DNA from: RGIG1995 sp045587445
Lineage (GTDB): Bacteria > Bacillota > Clostridia > Oscillospirales > CAG-272
Direction: 5' to 3'
DNA length: 64,000 nucleotides
Assembly: GCA_045587445.1 (NCBI GenBank)
Contig: JAZNCH010000062.1
Location: 1-64,000, forward strand
The translations under genes and the position numbers were made by a program. This document shows positions 53,042 to 61,662 of the stretch, one piece after another (position 1 is the stretch's first letter; every line of letters begins with the position of its first letter). The notes under the pieces were generated by a model that was not told where the DNA came from, ran no database searches, and was given only the letters and a program-made list of their open reading frames with translations.

Positions 53042-55537
53042 ATGAAAAAAATGCTTGTAATCGACGGAAACAGTATTGTTAACAGAGCTTTTTACGGTAT
53101 CCGTCCTCTGACTACAAAAGAGGGGTTGCATACAAACGCCATATACGGTTTTGTAAATATATTACTTAAGAATTTGCAGACCCTTTCTCCCGATTATGCG
53201 GCTGTTGCTTTTGATTTGAAAGCACCTACGTTCAGACACAAGGAGTATGCCGAATATAAGGCGGGACGTCATGCTATGCCCGACGAACTCAAAATGCAAA
53301 TGCCTTATGCCAAAAAAGTTGCTTCTGCATTAGGCTTTGCCGTTCTTGAAAAAGAGGGGTATGAGGCTGACGATATTTTGGGTACGCTTGCCAATATGGG
53401 TGAACAAAACTCGGTTGAGGTTTTTGTCTTAACCGGAGACAGAGACTCATTACAGCTTATTTCGGATACCACCAAAGTATTACTTTCTGGGAACACCGAT
53501 ACCGTTACTTTTGACAGAGAAAAGTTCTTTGAAAAATACACTATTCAGCCCGAGCAGTTTGTTGACTTAAAAGCTCTTATGGGCGACAGTTCGGATAATA
53601 TCCCCGGTGTTGCGGGGGTTGGCGAAAAAACGGCTATCAAGCTTATAGCCGCAGAGGGCAGTCTCGAAAAGTTATACGAGGGCATTGAAACTAAAGATAT
53701 TTCGGCTTCTCTCAAGCAAAAGCTTATTACTTCAAAGGATATGGCTTTTTTGTCGCAGTTTTTGGCGAGAATCGAAAGAAACGCGCCATTGGAACTTGGT
53801 TTGAATGATATTGAATACAAAGGTTTTGTTTCAGATGTTTTAACTGATTTGTTTACAGAGCTTGAATTCTTTAATTTTATAAAAAGGCTTGAGCTTACAA
53901 AAGAAGAGGCTTCGGTTGAGTATAGGACTTTGACAGATTTGTCTTCATTAGATAAAGAAAAAATATATGCGGTTGATATAACTGAAAGTGTGGTCAGCAT
54001 AGTTTCCGATAAAGTGGCTGTTAAAGCGGATATAGCAGACTTATACGATTTTCTTGCAGATAAAGACTATAAAAAAGTATTGCTCGATTTGAAAAAAAGC
54101 TATGGTGAGTTTGCCGAGATGGGCAAAAAAATTGACGGTATTGTTTTTGACGTAACGCTTGGTGCATATCTTGCCGATTCCAATATGGGTAACTATGATA
54201 TTGAGCATCTTACGTCATCATTCTTGAATTCTATTTACGAAGAGGGTAAAACCGACAGAGCACAGACGATTTATAAATTATATAACGTACTTCAAAAGAC
54301 CGTTGAAGAAGCGGGTATGACGAGTCTTTTGCGTGAAATTGAAATGCCCCTTGCTTGTACTCTTTCAAATATGGAAAGACGCGGTTTCAGAATAGAAAGA
54401 GAGGGACTTGCGAAATACGGCGAGGTTTTAGCGAGAATTGCCGAGGAGTTAACGGGCAGAATATACTTTGCCGCAGGTTGCGAATTTAATATAAACTCGC
54501 CGAAACAGCTTGGAGAGGTTCTTTTTGAAAAACTACAGCTTCCTGCGGTTAAAAAGACGAAGACGGGTTATTCGACAAATGCCGAGGTGCTCGAAAAATT
54601 GAGACCTTATGCACCTATTATTGACGATATTCTCGAATACAGACAGGTCGTAAAATTAAAGAGCACGTACGTTGACGGACTGCTTGCCGTTGCCGACGAA
54701 AACGGAAAGGTGCATACAACGTTTAAGCAAACGGGTACTGCTACAGGCAGACTCTCTTCGACTGAGCCTAATTTGCAGAATATCCCCGTAAGACAAGATA
54801 TGGGTAGAGAATTGCGCAGATTCTTTATACCGGAAAGCGATTCCTACGTTTTGATAGATGCCGACTATTCGCAGATAGAATTGCGTTTACTCGCGGCAAT
54901 ATCAGGCGACGAAACTATGACTAACGCTTTTATTGACGGCGTTGATATTCATACGGTTACGGCGTCGCAGGTGTTCAATACGCCCATTGAGTTTGTAACT
55001 CCCGAGCAGAGAAAGAGGGCAAAGGCTGTTAACTTCGGTATTGTTTACGGTATGGGTGATTTTTCTCTTGCTTCGGATATAAAGGTTACGAAAAAGCAGG
55101 CGGGCGAATATATACAGAGTTATTTTGCAACCTATCCTAAAGTTGACGAATACTTGAAAAATACCGTTGAAAAAGCTAAAGAAGACGGATTTGTTACAAC
55201 TCTTTACGGACGAAGAAGATATATTCCCGATTTGAAGTCGGGGAAGGCAGTTTTACGTAAGTTTGGCGAAAGGGTGGCTATGAACAGTCCCTTGCAGGGA
55301 ACTGCGGCGGATATTATAAAGATAGCTATGATAAATACCGAAAAGGCGTTGAACGAAAGCGGTATTGATGCCAAGCTTATATTGCAGGTACACGACGAGC
55401 TTATCGTTGAAGCTAACGTTAGCTGCGAAGAACAAGCGAAAGAAATTTTGCAGAGAGAAATGGAAAACGCTGTTAAGCTGTCAGTTCCGTTGACTGTGGA
55501 AATTCAAAGCGGAAAGAATTGGTTTGAGTGTAAGTAG
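53042..55537 (+). CDS. polA: DNA polymerase I
   Basis: This 831-residue polymerase has an N-terminal 5'-3' exonuclease domain (about residues 1-290; VIDGNSIVNRAFYGI, GDSSDNIPGVAGVGEKTAIK), a middle domain related to the 3'-5' exonuclease whose catalytic DE..D residues are mostly lost, and the C-terminal polymerase domain (about 420-831). The polymerase motifs are present: motif A LIDADYSQIELRLLAAISGD, O-helix KRAKAVNFGIVYGMG, and motif C LQVHDELIVE. It fills gaps in repair and Okazaki maturation. Length is typical for Firmicutes. RBS GGGAG. It is followed at once by repeats. Confidence 0.96.
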   Translation: MKKMLVIDGNSIVNRAFYGIRPLTTKEGLHTNAIYGFVNILLKNLQTLSPDYAAVAFDLKAPTFRHKEYAEYKAGRHAMPDELKMQMPYAKKVASALGFAVLEKEGYEADDILGTLANMGEQNSVEVFVLTGDRDSLQLISDTTKVLLSGNTDTVTFDREKFFEKYTIQPEQFVDLKALMGDSSDNIPGVAGVGEKTAIKLIAAEGSLEKLYEGIETKDISASLKQKLITSKDMAFLSQFLARIERNAPLELGLNDIEYKGFVSDVLTDLFTELEFFNFIKRLELTKEEASVEYRTLTDLSSLDKEKIYAVDITESVVSIVSDKVAVKADIADLYDFLADKDYKKVLLDLKKSYGEFAEMGKKIDGIVFDVTLGAYLADSNMGNYDIEHLTSSFLNSIYEEGKTDRAQTIYKLYNVLQKTVEEAGMTSLLREIEMPLACTLSNMERRGFRIEREGLAKYGEVLARIAEELTGRIYFAAGCEFNINSPKQLGEVLFEKLQLPAVKKTKTGYSTNAEVLEKLRPYAPIIDDILEYRQVVKLKSTYVDGLLAVADENGKVHTTFKQTGTATGRLSSTEPNLQNIPVRQDMGRELRRFFIPESDSYVLIDADYSQIELRLLAAISGDETMTNAFIDGVDIHTVTASQVFNTPIEFVTPEQRKRAKAVNFGIVYGMGDFSLASDIKVTKKQAGEYIQSYFATYPKVDEYLKNTVEKAKEDGFVTTLYGRRRYIPDLKSGKAVLRKFGERVAMNSPLQGTAADIIKIAMINTEKALNESGIDAKLILQVHDELIVEANVSCEEQAKEILQREMENAVKLSVPLTVEIQSGKNWFECK

Positions 55538-55558
55538 AAAATAGGGGAGGGTTAATGA

Positions 55559-55710
55559 TGCCCCTTCTTTGGGAGGGGTGTCTTGCCAAAGATAAAACTA
55601 AAGGTTTGAAAAAAAGAAATCTGGCAAGACGGGGTGGGGCTAAAAGAAAGTAACTTAAGGGCAGCCCCCTTCCGTCAGCTACGCTGCCACCTCCCCCAAT
55701 GGGGAGGCTT
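55559..55710 (+). repeat. Direct repeat copy 1 flanking the DUF559 gene
   Basis: Begins TGCCCCTTCTTTGGGAGGGG and continues with TGTCTTGCCA... TGGCAAGAC, GGGGTGGGGC, then CAGCCCCCTTCCGTC and CTCCCCCAATGGGGAGG. It forms long inverted pairings (GTCTTGCCA with TGGCAAGAC). The same order recurs at 56227-56449. Confidence 0.8.
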
Positions 55711-55762
55711 AGTAGTGCACCTTTCATTAGTTTTGCTGATAATGTTGTGAGAGTAAAGTTTT

Positions 55763-56152
55763 ATGGACAATTTTAAAATAAAAAAGAATGACTCTCTTTT
55801 GAAATTTGCAAAAGAGTTGCGAAAAAATATGACTCCGCAAGAAAAACATCTTTGGTATGATTATTTAGGCAAATATCCGATAAAAATATATCGCCAACGA
55901 ATTATAGACAACTTCATTGTGGATTTTTATTGTGCAAAAGCGAAGCTTGTAATAGAGCTTGACGGTTCACAACATTTTACACCCGACGGAAAACATTATG
56001 ATTTGCTCAGAACTGATGTTATAGAAAAATATAAACTTAAAGTAATTCGTTTTTCTAACAATGATGTTGATAACAAATTTAATGGTGTCTGTTCTGTGAT
56101 TGACAGAACGATACAAGAAAGAATAAGCGAAAAAGAAAAGTCGATAGATTAA
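55763..56152 (+). CDS. DUF559 endonuclease-domain protein
   Basis: This 129-residue protein matches the DUF559 family of very-short-patch-repair-like nuclease domains: RKNMTPQEKHLWYDYL (about residues 20-35), RQRIIDNFIVDFYCAKAKLV (about 44-63), ELDGSQH, and DLLRTDVI..YKLKVIRF. The D...ExD strand pattern (VDFYC, VIELDG) suits a PD-(D/E)XK fold. Function in cells is unknown. It sits between two direct-repeat copies. RBS is poor (weak AG-rich sequence). A terminator follows immediately at 56138. Confidence 0.85.
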   Translation: MDNFKIKKNDSLLKFAKELRKNMTPQEKHLWYDYLGKYPIKIYRQRIIDNFIVDFYCAKAKLVIELDGSQHFTPDGKHYDLLRTDVIEKYKLKVIRFSNNDVDNKFNGVCSVIDRTIQERISEKEKSID

Positions 56153-56170
56153 AATTCTATCGGCTTTTTT
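56138..56170 (+). terminator. Terminator of the DUF559 gene
   Basis: AAGTCGATAGA pairs with TCTATCGGCTT (one G-U), followed by T6. Confidence 0.8.
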
Positions 56171-56172
56171 GT

Positions 56173-56449
56173 ATCCCTCTCCGTCACACTAAAGTGTGCC
56201 ACCTCTCCCGTAGGGAGAGGTGAAAGTGCCCCTTCTTTGGGAGGGGTGTCTTGACAAAGATTAAACTAAAGATTTGTAAAAATGTGATTTGGCAAGACGG
56301 GGTGGGGCTAAAAGAAAAGTAACATAATGACAGCCCCCTTCCGTCGCTGTGCACCACCGTCTACTGCGGTCCGGTCACGGCTCGGCTCTAACAGTCCACG
56401 GACTATTATTCACTACCTCGCCGCCGCTTCGCTACCCAATGGGGAGGCA
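56173..56449 (+). repeat. Palindromic repeat and direct repeat copy 2
   Basis: 56173-56222 is a CCCTCTCC.. CTCTCCC-GTA-GGGAGAG palindrome. 56227-56449 repeats 55559-55710 in direct orientation, but between CAGCCCCCTTCCGTC and CCAATGGGGAGG it carries an extra segment of about 70 bases. No gene. Confidence 0.75.
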
Positions 56450-56488
56450 ATTATTTTTCTTCGTATGTCAAACTTATAATATAATCAT

Positions 56489-56818
56489 TTATGACAATGA
56501 TTTTAAATAAACACTAAGCAGCTGCAAAGCTGTTTCTTTTTCTTTTGGAGAAATCGAATTGAGCCTTTCAAACAATTCTTCTTGTCTGTTTGTATATGAC
56601 GGATTGTCATTTGTCAATATTTCGTCAGGGGTGATATGCAGTACGTTGCATATTTTCAAGATGGTTTCAATCCGCATATTGACCGAGCCGCGTTCAATAT
56701 CTGCATAGGTACGGTCTGCCAATCCTGCGGCTTCGGCTACCTCCGCTTGAGTTAATCCTGCTTTCTTGCGGAGAGTGTACAATTTGTTGCCTATGGAGTG
56801 GAAATCAAAAATTAGCAT
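56489..56818 (-). CDS. XRE-family helix-turn-helix regulator
   Basis: This 109-residue protein has an N-terminal Cro/C1-type HTH (about residues 8-63): LRKKAGLTQAEVAEAAGLADRTYADIERGS then the fourth helix and ICNVLHITPDEIL. The C-terminal 40 residues are helical and may dimerise. The start is ATG 56818 on the minus strand, preceded by GGAGGAG. It is divergent from the C39-peptidase lipoprotein gene. Three similar palindromic boxes in the shared upstream region (56844-56914) are probable binding sites, so it likely represses itself and its neighbour. Confidence 0.88.
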   Translation of the reverse strand: MLIFDFHSIGNKLYTLRKKAGLTQAEVAEAAGLADRTYADIERGSVNMRIETILKICNVLHITPDEILTNDNPSYTNRQEELFERLNSISPKEKETALQLLSVYLKSLS

Positions 56819-56843
56819 TATAACTCCTCCTCGTGTTTGTATA

Positions 56844-56914
56844 TAGGAATTATAACTCCAAATCGCCTTGACAAATAGGAGTCAAAACTATATAATTATA
56901 GGAAGAATAGCTCC
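56844..56914 (+). promoter_or_regulatory. Divergent control region: promoter with three TAGGA-N7-CTCC operator-like boxes
   Basis: Box 1 is TAGGAATTATAACTCC (56844-56859), box 2 TAGGAGTCAAAACTAT (56876-56891), box 3 TAGGAAGAATAGCTCC (56899-56914). Boxes 1 and 3 are near-palindromes. TTGACA (56868-56873) and TATAAT (56891-56896), 17-base spacing, form the promoter of the C39 gene; box 2 lies in its spacer and box 3 just downstream. This fits repression by the adjacent XRE protein. Confidence 0.7.
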
Positions 56915-56949
56915 TGTATATTCAAGGGCAGTCTTTTTGGGGGAAAATT

Positions 56950-58236
56950 ATGAGAAAGATAGTTATATTGTTTTGGGCAGTATTTATATGTATATTTGCC
57001 ATAGGGTGTGAAAAAAATACTGAAAACGCTTTTAAAGTTGGAAGTAATCGGGGAGTAAGTGTAAAATACGGAAAAGATAACGGAGAAACCAAAATTGAAC
57101 CCACTATAAAAGATTCTTTTATTAGCGAATGGGTTGAATGTGAGAATGTAATTCAAAAATATCGCGTGGCAGGTGATAAAGAGTGGAAAACTTTATCTGC
57201 TGAAAAATGGATAGCATATATTGACGGATTGTTTTTATATACCCCTGACAAGCCATACTATTTGAAATACAGATGTTTTACAGAAAATCACGGGTGGTTG
57301 GAGCCTGTATCCAGTTGGGAAAACGGGAAATATGATTATGCCGGTCTGCCGGGAGAAACAATAACGGATATCGACATTGAGGTTTGGGATCATAAAGGGA
57401 AAGTTGATAATAAATATATTGTTTTGTATCGTGTAAAAAATGTTAGCGGATGGTTGGAATGGAAAACCAGCGGGCAGAATGCATTAACAAGACAAATAAT
57501 GAATGACCATAAGATTTTAAACGCGGGAGTTCTCGGTGGGAGTGTGCTGAAGCGCGTTAATGGAATTGAGATAAGAATATTTGAAAAAAGAGATAACACA
57601 GTTATTCCGAATGAAACTGCAAAAATTTTAGACGCTCCGTACATATATCAAAATATTAAATATCCGAATGGGTGTGAAAGTGTAAGTGCGGTTATGGCAC
57701 TGAAATATTGGGGAATTGATATTACTGTAGACAGGTTTATTGACAAATATCTTGCCAAAGGAAAAAATCCGATTGTAAACGGTATTGGGCCTGATCCCGA
57801 TGTTGTATATTGCGGAGATCCAAGATTGCAGAGTGGATGGGGATGCAATTCTCCCGTTATTGCAAAAGCAATGGAAAAAATAGTTGCGTCTCTCAAATAT
57901 GAGGTTAATAATATCTATGGCAAAACACTGAGTGAACTGTGTGAGCAATATATTGACAAAGACATCCCTGTTATAATATGGGCAACTGTTGATATGATTG
58001 ACAGCAGCGATGACAGCTATTTTGCCGAGTGGGTTACGGAAAGTGGAAAGAATATCAGATATAACAAAAAGCTCCATTGTTTACTGTTAGTCGGGTATGA
58101 CAATGAACATTATTATTTTAATGACCCGATGAAGATGCATAAAGGAGTAACAAATTATATAGGATACAAAAAGAAAGCAGTAGAAAAAGCGTATGATATA
58201 CTTGGTAAACAAAGTATAGTTATAATCCCGAAGTGA
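56950..58236 (+). CDS. Lipoprotein with C39-type cysteine peptidase domain
   Basis: This 428-residue protein has a lipobox signal (hydrophobic run ending IGC at residue 20), so it is anchored to the outer face of the membrane. Residues about 40-215 are a beta-rich region without a family I recognise. Residues about 228-420 match peptidase C39-like family 2: the active Cys in NGCESVSAVMAL (about 239), His in LHCLLLVGYDN (about 377) and Asp in YYFNDP. Typical bacteriocin-transport C39 domains are fused to ABC transporters; this one is stand-alone and extracellular. RBS GGGGG. Controlled by the boxes just upstream. Substrate unknown. Confidence 0.85.
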   Translation: MRKIVILFWAVFICIFAIGCEKNTENAFKVGSNRGVSVKYGKDNGETKIEPTIKDSFISEWVECENVIQKYRVAGDKEWKTLSAEKWIAYIDGLFLYTPDKPYYLKYRCFTENHGWLEPVSSWENGKYDYAGLPGETITDIDIEVWDHKGKVDNKYIVLYRVKNVSGWLEWKTSGQNALTRQIMNDHKILNAGVLGGSVLKRVNGIEIRIFEKRDNTVIPNETAKILDAPYIYQNIKYPNGCESVSAVMALKYWGIDITVDRFIDKYLAKGKNPIVNGIGPDPDVVYCGDPRLQSGWGCNSPVIAKAMEKIVASLKYEVNNIYGKTLSELCEQYIDKDIPVIIWATVDMIDSSDDSYFAEWVTESGKNIRYNKKLHCLLLVGYDNEHYYFNDPMKMHKGVTNYIGYKKKAVEKAYDILGKQSIVIIPK

Positions 58237-58247
58237 CACATAAAGGA

Positions 58248-58266
58248 GCTGAGTTATTAACTCAGC
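58248..58266. terminator. Bidirectional terminator between C39 and nrdG genes
   Basis: GCTGAGTT pairs with AACTCAGC around three bases, and the plus strand continues into a T-rich stretch. It overlaps the 3' end of nrdG. Confidence 0.6.
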
Positions 58267-58777
58267 CCCTTGCTTCTTTTTTGTCGAGTGATTGTTTCAC
58301 GTCGATTATTCTTTGGTTTGATGAGCCTCGGAATTTCAGTGAAATATCTTTTAATTCTTCAACAAATTCGCCGTCTACCAATGTATCTATCAATGAAAGC
58401 ATATCAAGAGTCGTATCTGTAAAGGCTCTTGATTTTTGTTTACCTATAAGTTCTTCAAACGTATAACCCGAATAACACCAAATATTCTTCTCGGGCATTT
58501 CTTGTCTTATCCTTTTCAGCAGATTGACAAGAACTTTTTGGTTTTCGGGTTCAAAGGGTTCGCCGCCGAGCAAAGATAAGCCCTCAATATAGCTCGGTTT
58601 CAAGGCTTCAATTATCTCGGCTTCAGTCTCTTCGGTATATTCCTTACCAAAGCAAAAGTTCCACGTATCCGGATTAAAGCACCCTTTGCAGTGGTGGGTA
58701 CAGCCTGACACAAACAGGCTGACTCTAACTCCCGTACCGTTCGCAACGTCTGTCTTTTTTATTTCGCCGTAAAACAT
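58262..58777 (-). CDS. nrdG: Anaerobic ribonucleoside-triphosphate reductase activating protein
   Basis: This 171-residue radical SAM enzyme installs the glycyl radical on NrdD. The cluster motif CTHHCKGC (about residues 31-38) binds 4Fe-4S and S-adenosylmethionine; LLGGEPFEPENQ (about 76) is the GGE motif. It starts one base after the nrdD stop, with its ribosome site inside nrdD. Length is normal. It is only needed under anaerobic conditions. Confidence 0.95.
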   Translation of the reverse strand: MFYGEIKKTDVANGTGVRVSLFVSGCTHHCKGCFNPDTWNFCFGKEYTEETEAEIIEALKPSYIEGLSLLGGEPFEPENQKVLVNLLKRIRQEMPEKNIWCYSGYTFEELIGKQKSRAFTDTTLDMLSLIDTLVDGEFVEELKDISLKFRGSSNQRIIDVKQSLDKKEARG

Positions 58778-58778
58778 A

Positions 58779-60956
58779 TCAGAGGTGCAACACTCTTTCT
58801 TTTATCTCTTGTGTTCTGCCCTGATTCCAATACTGTGTACCGATATAACCGCAGGTTCTTCTTGCAACGTTTATCTTATTCTGGTCTGTGTTACCGCATT
58901 TGTGGCATTTCCAGATAAGCTTATTATTCTCGTCGTTTTCGATAAGAATCTCGCCGTCATATCCGCATTCCTGACAGTAGTCGCTCTTGGTGTTCAGCTC
59001 GGCATACATAATATTATCGTAGATAAACTGCATAACCGAAATAACTGCCTCAAGGTTATCCTGCATATTGGGAACCTCAACGTACGAAATAGCACCTCCG
59101 GGGGAGAGAAGCTGGAATTTTGATTCTATCTTCAGTTTTGTAAACGCATCAATATCTTCTGTTACGTGGATATGGTAGCTGTTTGTAATATAACTCTTAT
59201 CGGTAACTCCCTTTACAATACCGAAGCGGTTCTGCAAACATTTCGCAAACTTATAAGTCGTACTTTCAAGGGGAGTGCCGTAAAGTGAATAGTCGATATT
59301 TTCGTCAGCCTTCCATTTTGCCGTATATTCGTTAAGCTTCTTCATAATTTCAAGTCCCAACGCTTCGCCCTCGGGCTCGGTAAGCTTCTTACCGTTAAGA
59401 GCCATAACGCACTCCCAAAGTCCTGCATATCCGAGAGAAAGTGTACTGTAGCCGCCGTGCAGATATTTGTCTATCTTCTCGCCCTTTTCAAGTCTTAATA
59501 ATGCACCGTGCTGCCAAAGAATAGGAGCAGCATCGGAGGTTGTGCCGGTAAGTCTTTCGTGTCTGCACTGCAAAGCCTTGTGACAGAGTTCCATTCTTTC
59601 GTCGAAAATTTTCCAGAACTCGTTCATATTGCCCTTTGCGGAAAGGCCGATGTCAACGAGATTTACAGTAACAACGCCCTGATTAAATCTTCCGTAATAC
59701 TTGGGTTTACCGTTTTCGTCAAGGTACGGGGTAAGGAAGCTGCGGCAACCCATACATGTATAGCAGTTACCGTTACCGTTTTTATCAACCTTATTCTGAA
59801 GCATAATCTTTTCGGAAATATAGTCGGGTACCATTCTCTTTGCCGTACATTTCGCGGCAAGCTTGGTCAAGTAGAAGTAAGGTGTGCCTTCCTTAATGTT
59901 ATCCTCTTCAAGCACGTAGATAAGCTTGGGGAATGCGGGGGTTACCCAAACGCCGTCTTCATTCTTAACCCCCTGGTATCTCTGCAGCAGCACTTGCTCT
60001 ATTATAAGAGCTAAGTCCTTCTTCTCTTGTTCGTCTTTTGCTTCGTTCAAATACATAAAGACGGTAACGAAGGGCGCTTGTCCGTTCGTCGTCATCAGTG
60101 TTACTACCTGATACTGTATAGTTTGAACTCCGCGGCTTATTTCTTCCATAAGACGTCTTTCGACAATGGTATTTATCTGTTCTTCTGTGGGCTTGATTCC
60201 GACGAGCTCGTTCTCTTCGAGTACACTCTTGCGAATCTTGTTTCTTGAAATGTTAACGAAAGGTGCAAGGTGGGTAAGGCTGATGCTCTGACCGCCGTAC
60301 TGGTTACTTGCAACCTGTGCTATAATCTGTGTCGCTATATTACAAGCTGTCGAAAAGCTGTGGGGTTTTTCAATCTTAGTACCGCTTATAACAGTGCCGT
60401 TCTGGAGCATATCTTCAAGATTTACAAGGTCGCAGTTATGCATTCTCTGTGCGTAGTAATCTGAATCGTGAAAGTGGATAATACCTTCCTTGTGCGCCTG
60501 TACAATGTCTTGGGGCAAAAGTATTCTGTCTGTAATGTCGCGGCTTACCTCGCCTGCCATATAGTCTCTCTGTACGCTGTTTACCGTCGGGTTCTTGTTA
60601 GCGTTTTCCTGCTTAACCTCTTCGTTCTTGCAGTCAATAAGAGAAAGGATTCTTTCGTCTGTGGTGTTTGCCTTTCTTGCAAGTGAACGAATATATCTGT
60701 ACTTGATGTAGTTTCTTGCAACGTTGTATGCACCGTGCTTCATTATTTCGCTTTCGACCATATCCTGTATCTCTTCAACTCCAAGTGCACGGCCGAGCTT
60801 TTCGCCCTCGCCTCTTACGTGAAGTTCAATAGCATCAATATACGGGGTGGAAAGTCTTTCGTTTTCGGGAACTGTCTGGTTTGCTTTTGCTATAGCTTTT
60901 CTTATCTTATCGCCCTCATAAACCACTTGGGCACCGCTTCTTTTTATAATGTTCAT
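58779..60956 (-). CDS. nrdD: Anaerobic (class III) ribonucleoside-triphosphate reductase
   Basis: This 725-residue enzyme reduces NTPs to dNTPs without oxygen. An N-terminal ATP-cone (about residues 1-90; IIKRSGAQVVYEGDKIRKAI) senses dATP/ATP. Near the C-terminus are the zinc-binding pairs CQECG and CHKCG (about 665-690) and the glycyl-radical site RRTCGYIG (about 700-707). It is full length. AAAGGAG precedes the ATG at 60956 on the minus strand. Paired NrdR-type boxes lie in its promoter at 61040-61083. It forms an operon with nrdG. Confidence 0.97.
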   Translation of the reverse strand: MNIIKRSGAQVVYEGDKIRKAIAKANQTVPENERLSTPYIDAIELHVRGEGEKLGRALGVEEIQDMVESEIMKHGAYNVARNYIKYRYIRSLARKANTTDERILSLIDCKNEEVKQENANKNPTVNSVQRDYMAGEVSRDITDRILLPQDIVQAHKEGIIHFHDSDYYAQRMHNCDLVNLEDMLQNGTVISGTKIEKPHSFSTACNIATQIIAQVASNQYGGQSISLTHLAPFVNISRNKIRKSVLEENELVGIKPTEEQINTIVERRLMEEISRGVQTIQYQVVTLMTTNGQAPFVTVFMYLNEAKDEQEKKDLALIIEQVLLQRYQGVKNEDGVWVTPAFPKLIYVLEEDNIKEGTPYFYLTKLAAKCTAKRMVPDYISEKIMLQNKVDKNGNGNCYTCMGCRSFLTPYLDENGKPKYYGRFNQGVVTVNLVDIGLSAKGNMNEFWKIFDERMELCHKALQCRHERLTGTTSDAAPILWQHGALLRLEKGEKIDKYLHGGYSTLSLGYAGLWECVMALNGKKLTEPEGEALGLEIMKKLNEYTAKWKADENIDYSLYGTPLESTTYKFAKCLQNRFGIVKGVTDKSYITNSYHIHVTEDIDAFTKLKIESKFQLLSPGGAISYVEVPNMQDNLEAVISVMQFIYDNIMYAELNTKSDYCQECGYDGEILIENDENNKLIWKCHKCGNTDQNKINVARRTCGYIGTQYWNQGRTQEIKERVLHL

Positions 60957-61028
60957 TTAATTCTCCTTTGTATCTTCGTCTTTCCCTTTACTTATAGTAA
61001 TCTTTATCTTTCCCTGTTTAGTTTGTAT

Positions 61029-61084
61029 ATTATAACACGCACAATATATAGATGTCAATAGTTTTGTCAATCACTATATATTGT
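61029..61084 (-). promoter_or_regulatory. nrdD promoter with two NrdR boxes
   Basis: On the minus strand TTGACA (61053-61058) and TATAAT (61029-61034) are spaced 18 bases. NrdR-like boxes CACAATATATAG (61040-61051) and CACTATATATTG (61072-61083) are 32 bases apart, three helical turns, matching the pairing required by NrdR. Box 1 lies in the spacer and box 2 just upstream of the -35. Confidence 0.8.
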
Positions 61085-61189
61085 ATATCTGGTGTGGTTG
61101 GCTAAGAGCGGAAAGGGGAGGGAGAAAATGAAAAAAAGGCTTGATTTTATGTGGTTTTTTGGGGATTGATAGGCAGTTTTTTATAACTA

Positions 61190-61217
61190 AAAAAGTCGTC
61201 GGCTTACACCGACGACA
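61190..61217 (-). terminator. Terminator of the AbrB-like gene
   Basis: GTCGTCGG and CCGACGAC pair around six bases; on the minus strand T6 follows. Confidence 0.85.
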
Positions 61218-61310
61218 CAATATGTAGAAGAAAAATTTTTTTAGAAAAAACACGTAATAAATTAGAGTGTTAAACTGTTGATAATGCACATAGAAATATA
61301 TGGGAGTGTA

Positions 61311-61553
61311 TTATTCGTTCTTCAATTCTTCGAGGCAGTGCTTACATATAAGCTTTCCCTTGAAATATGTAATATCGTCTGCATTCCCGCAAAACAGACA
61401 AGCGGGCTGATACTTCTTTAAAATGATTTTGTCGTCGTCTGTAAAAATTTCAATTGAGTCGCTTGTGGAAATATCCAAAACGTTGCGAAGCTCAATCGGT
61501 ATTACAAATCTGCCGAGAGAGTCGATTTTTCTTACTATACCTGTAGATTTCAT
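61311..61553 (-). CDS. AbrB/SpoVT-type regulator with C-terminal zinc-finger-like motif
   Basis: This 80-residue protein has the AbrB swapped-hairpin DNA-binding domain (about residues 1-48; GIVRKIDSLGRFVIPIELRNV) and a short C-terminus with CLFCGN (about 53) and CKHC (about 71), a CxxC pair set that may bind zinc. AbrB-family proteins control transition-phase and sporulation genes in Firmicutes. The ATG at 61553 (minus) follows AGGGGAA. It is divergent from spmA, whose start is 110 bases upstream, so it could regulate spmAB; that is inference. Confidence 0.88.
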   Translation of the reverse strand: MKSTGIVRKIDSLGRFVIPIELRNVLDISTSDSIEIFTDDDKIILKKYQPACLFCGNADDITYFKGKLICKHCLEELKNE

Positions 61554-61662
61554 GATTAAATTCCCCTTTTTTTAATAATAATTCTGCTAATTTCTATGAT
61601 ATTCTACCATAAATATTATAATTTGTCAATAATTTCCAAAAAAATTTTAGGAGTTTTTTATT

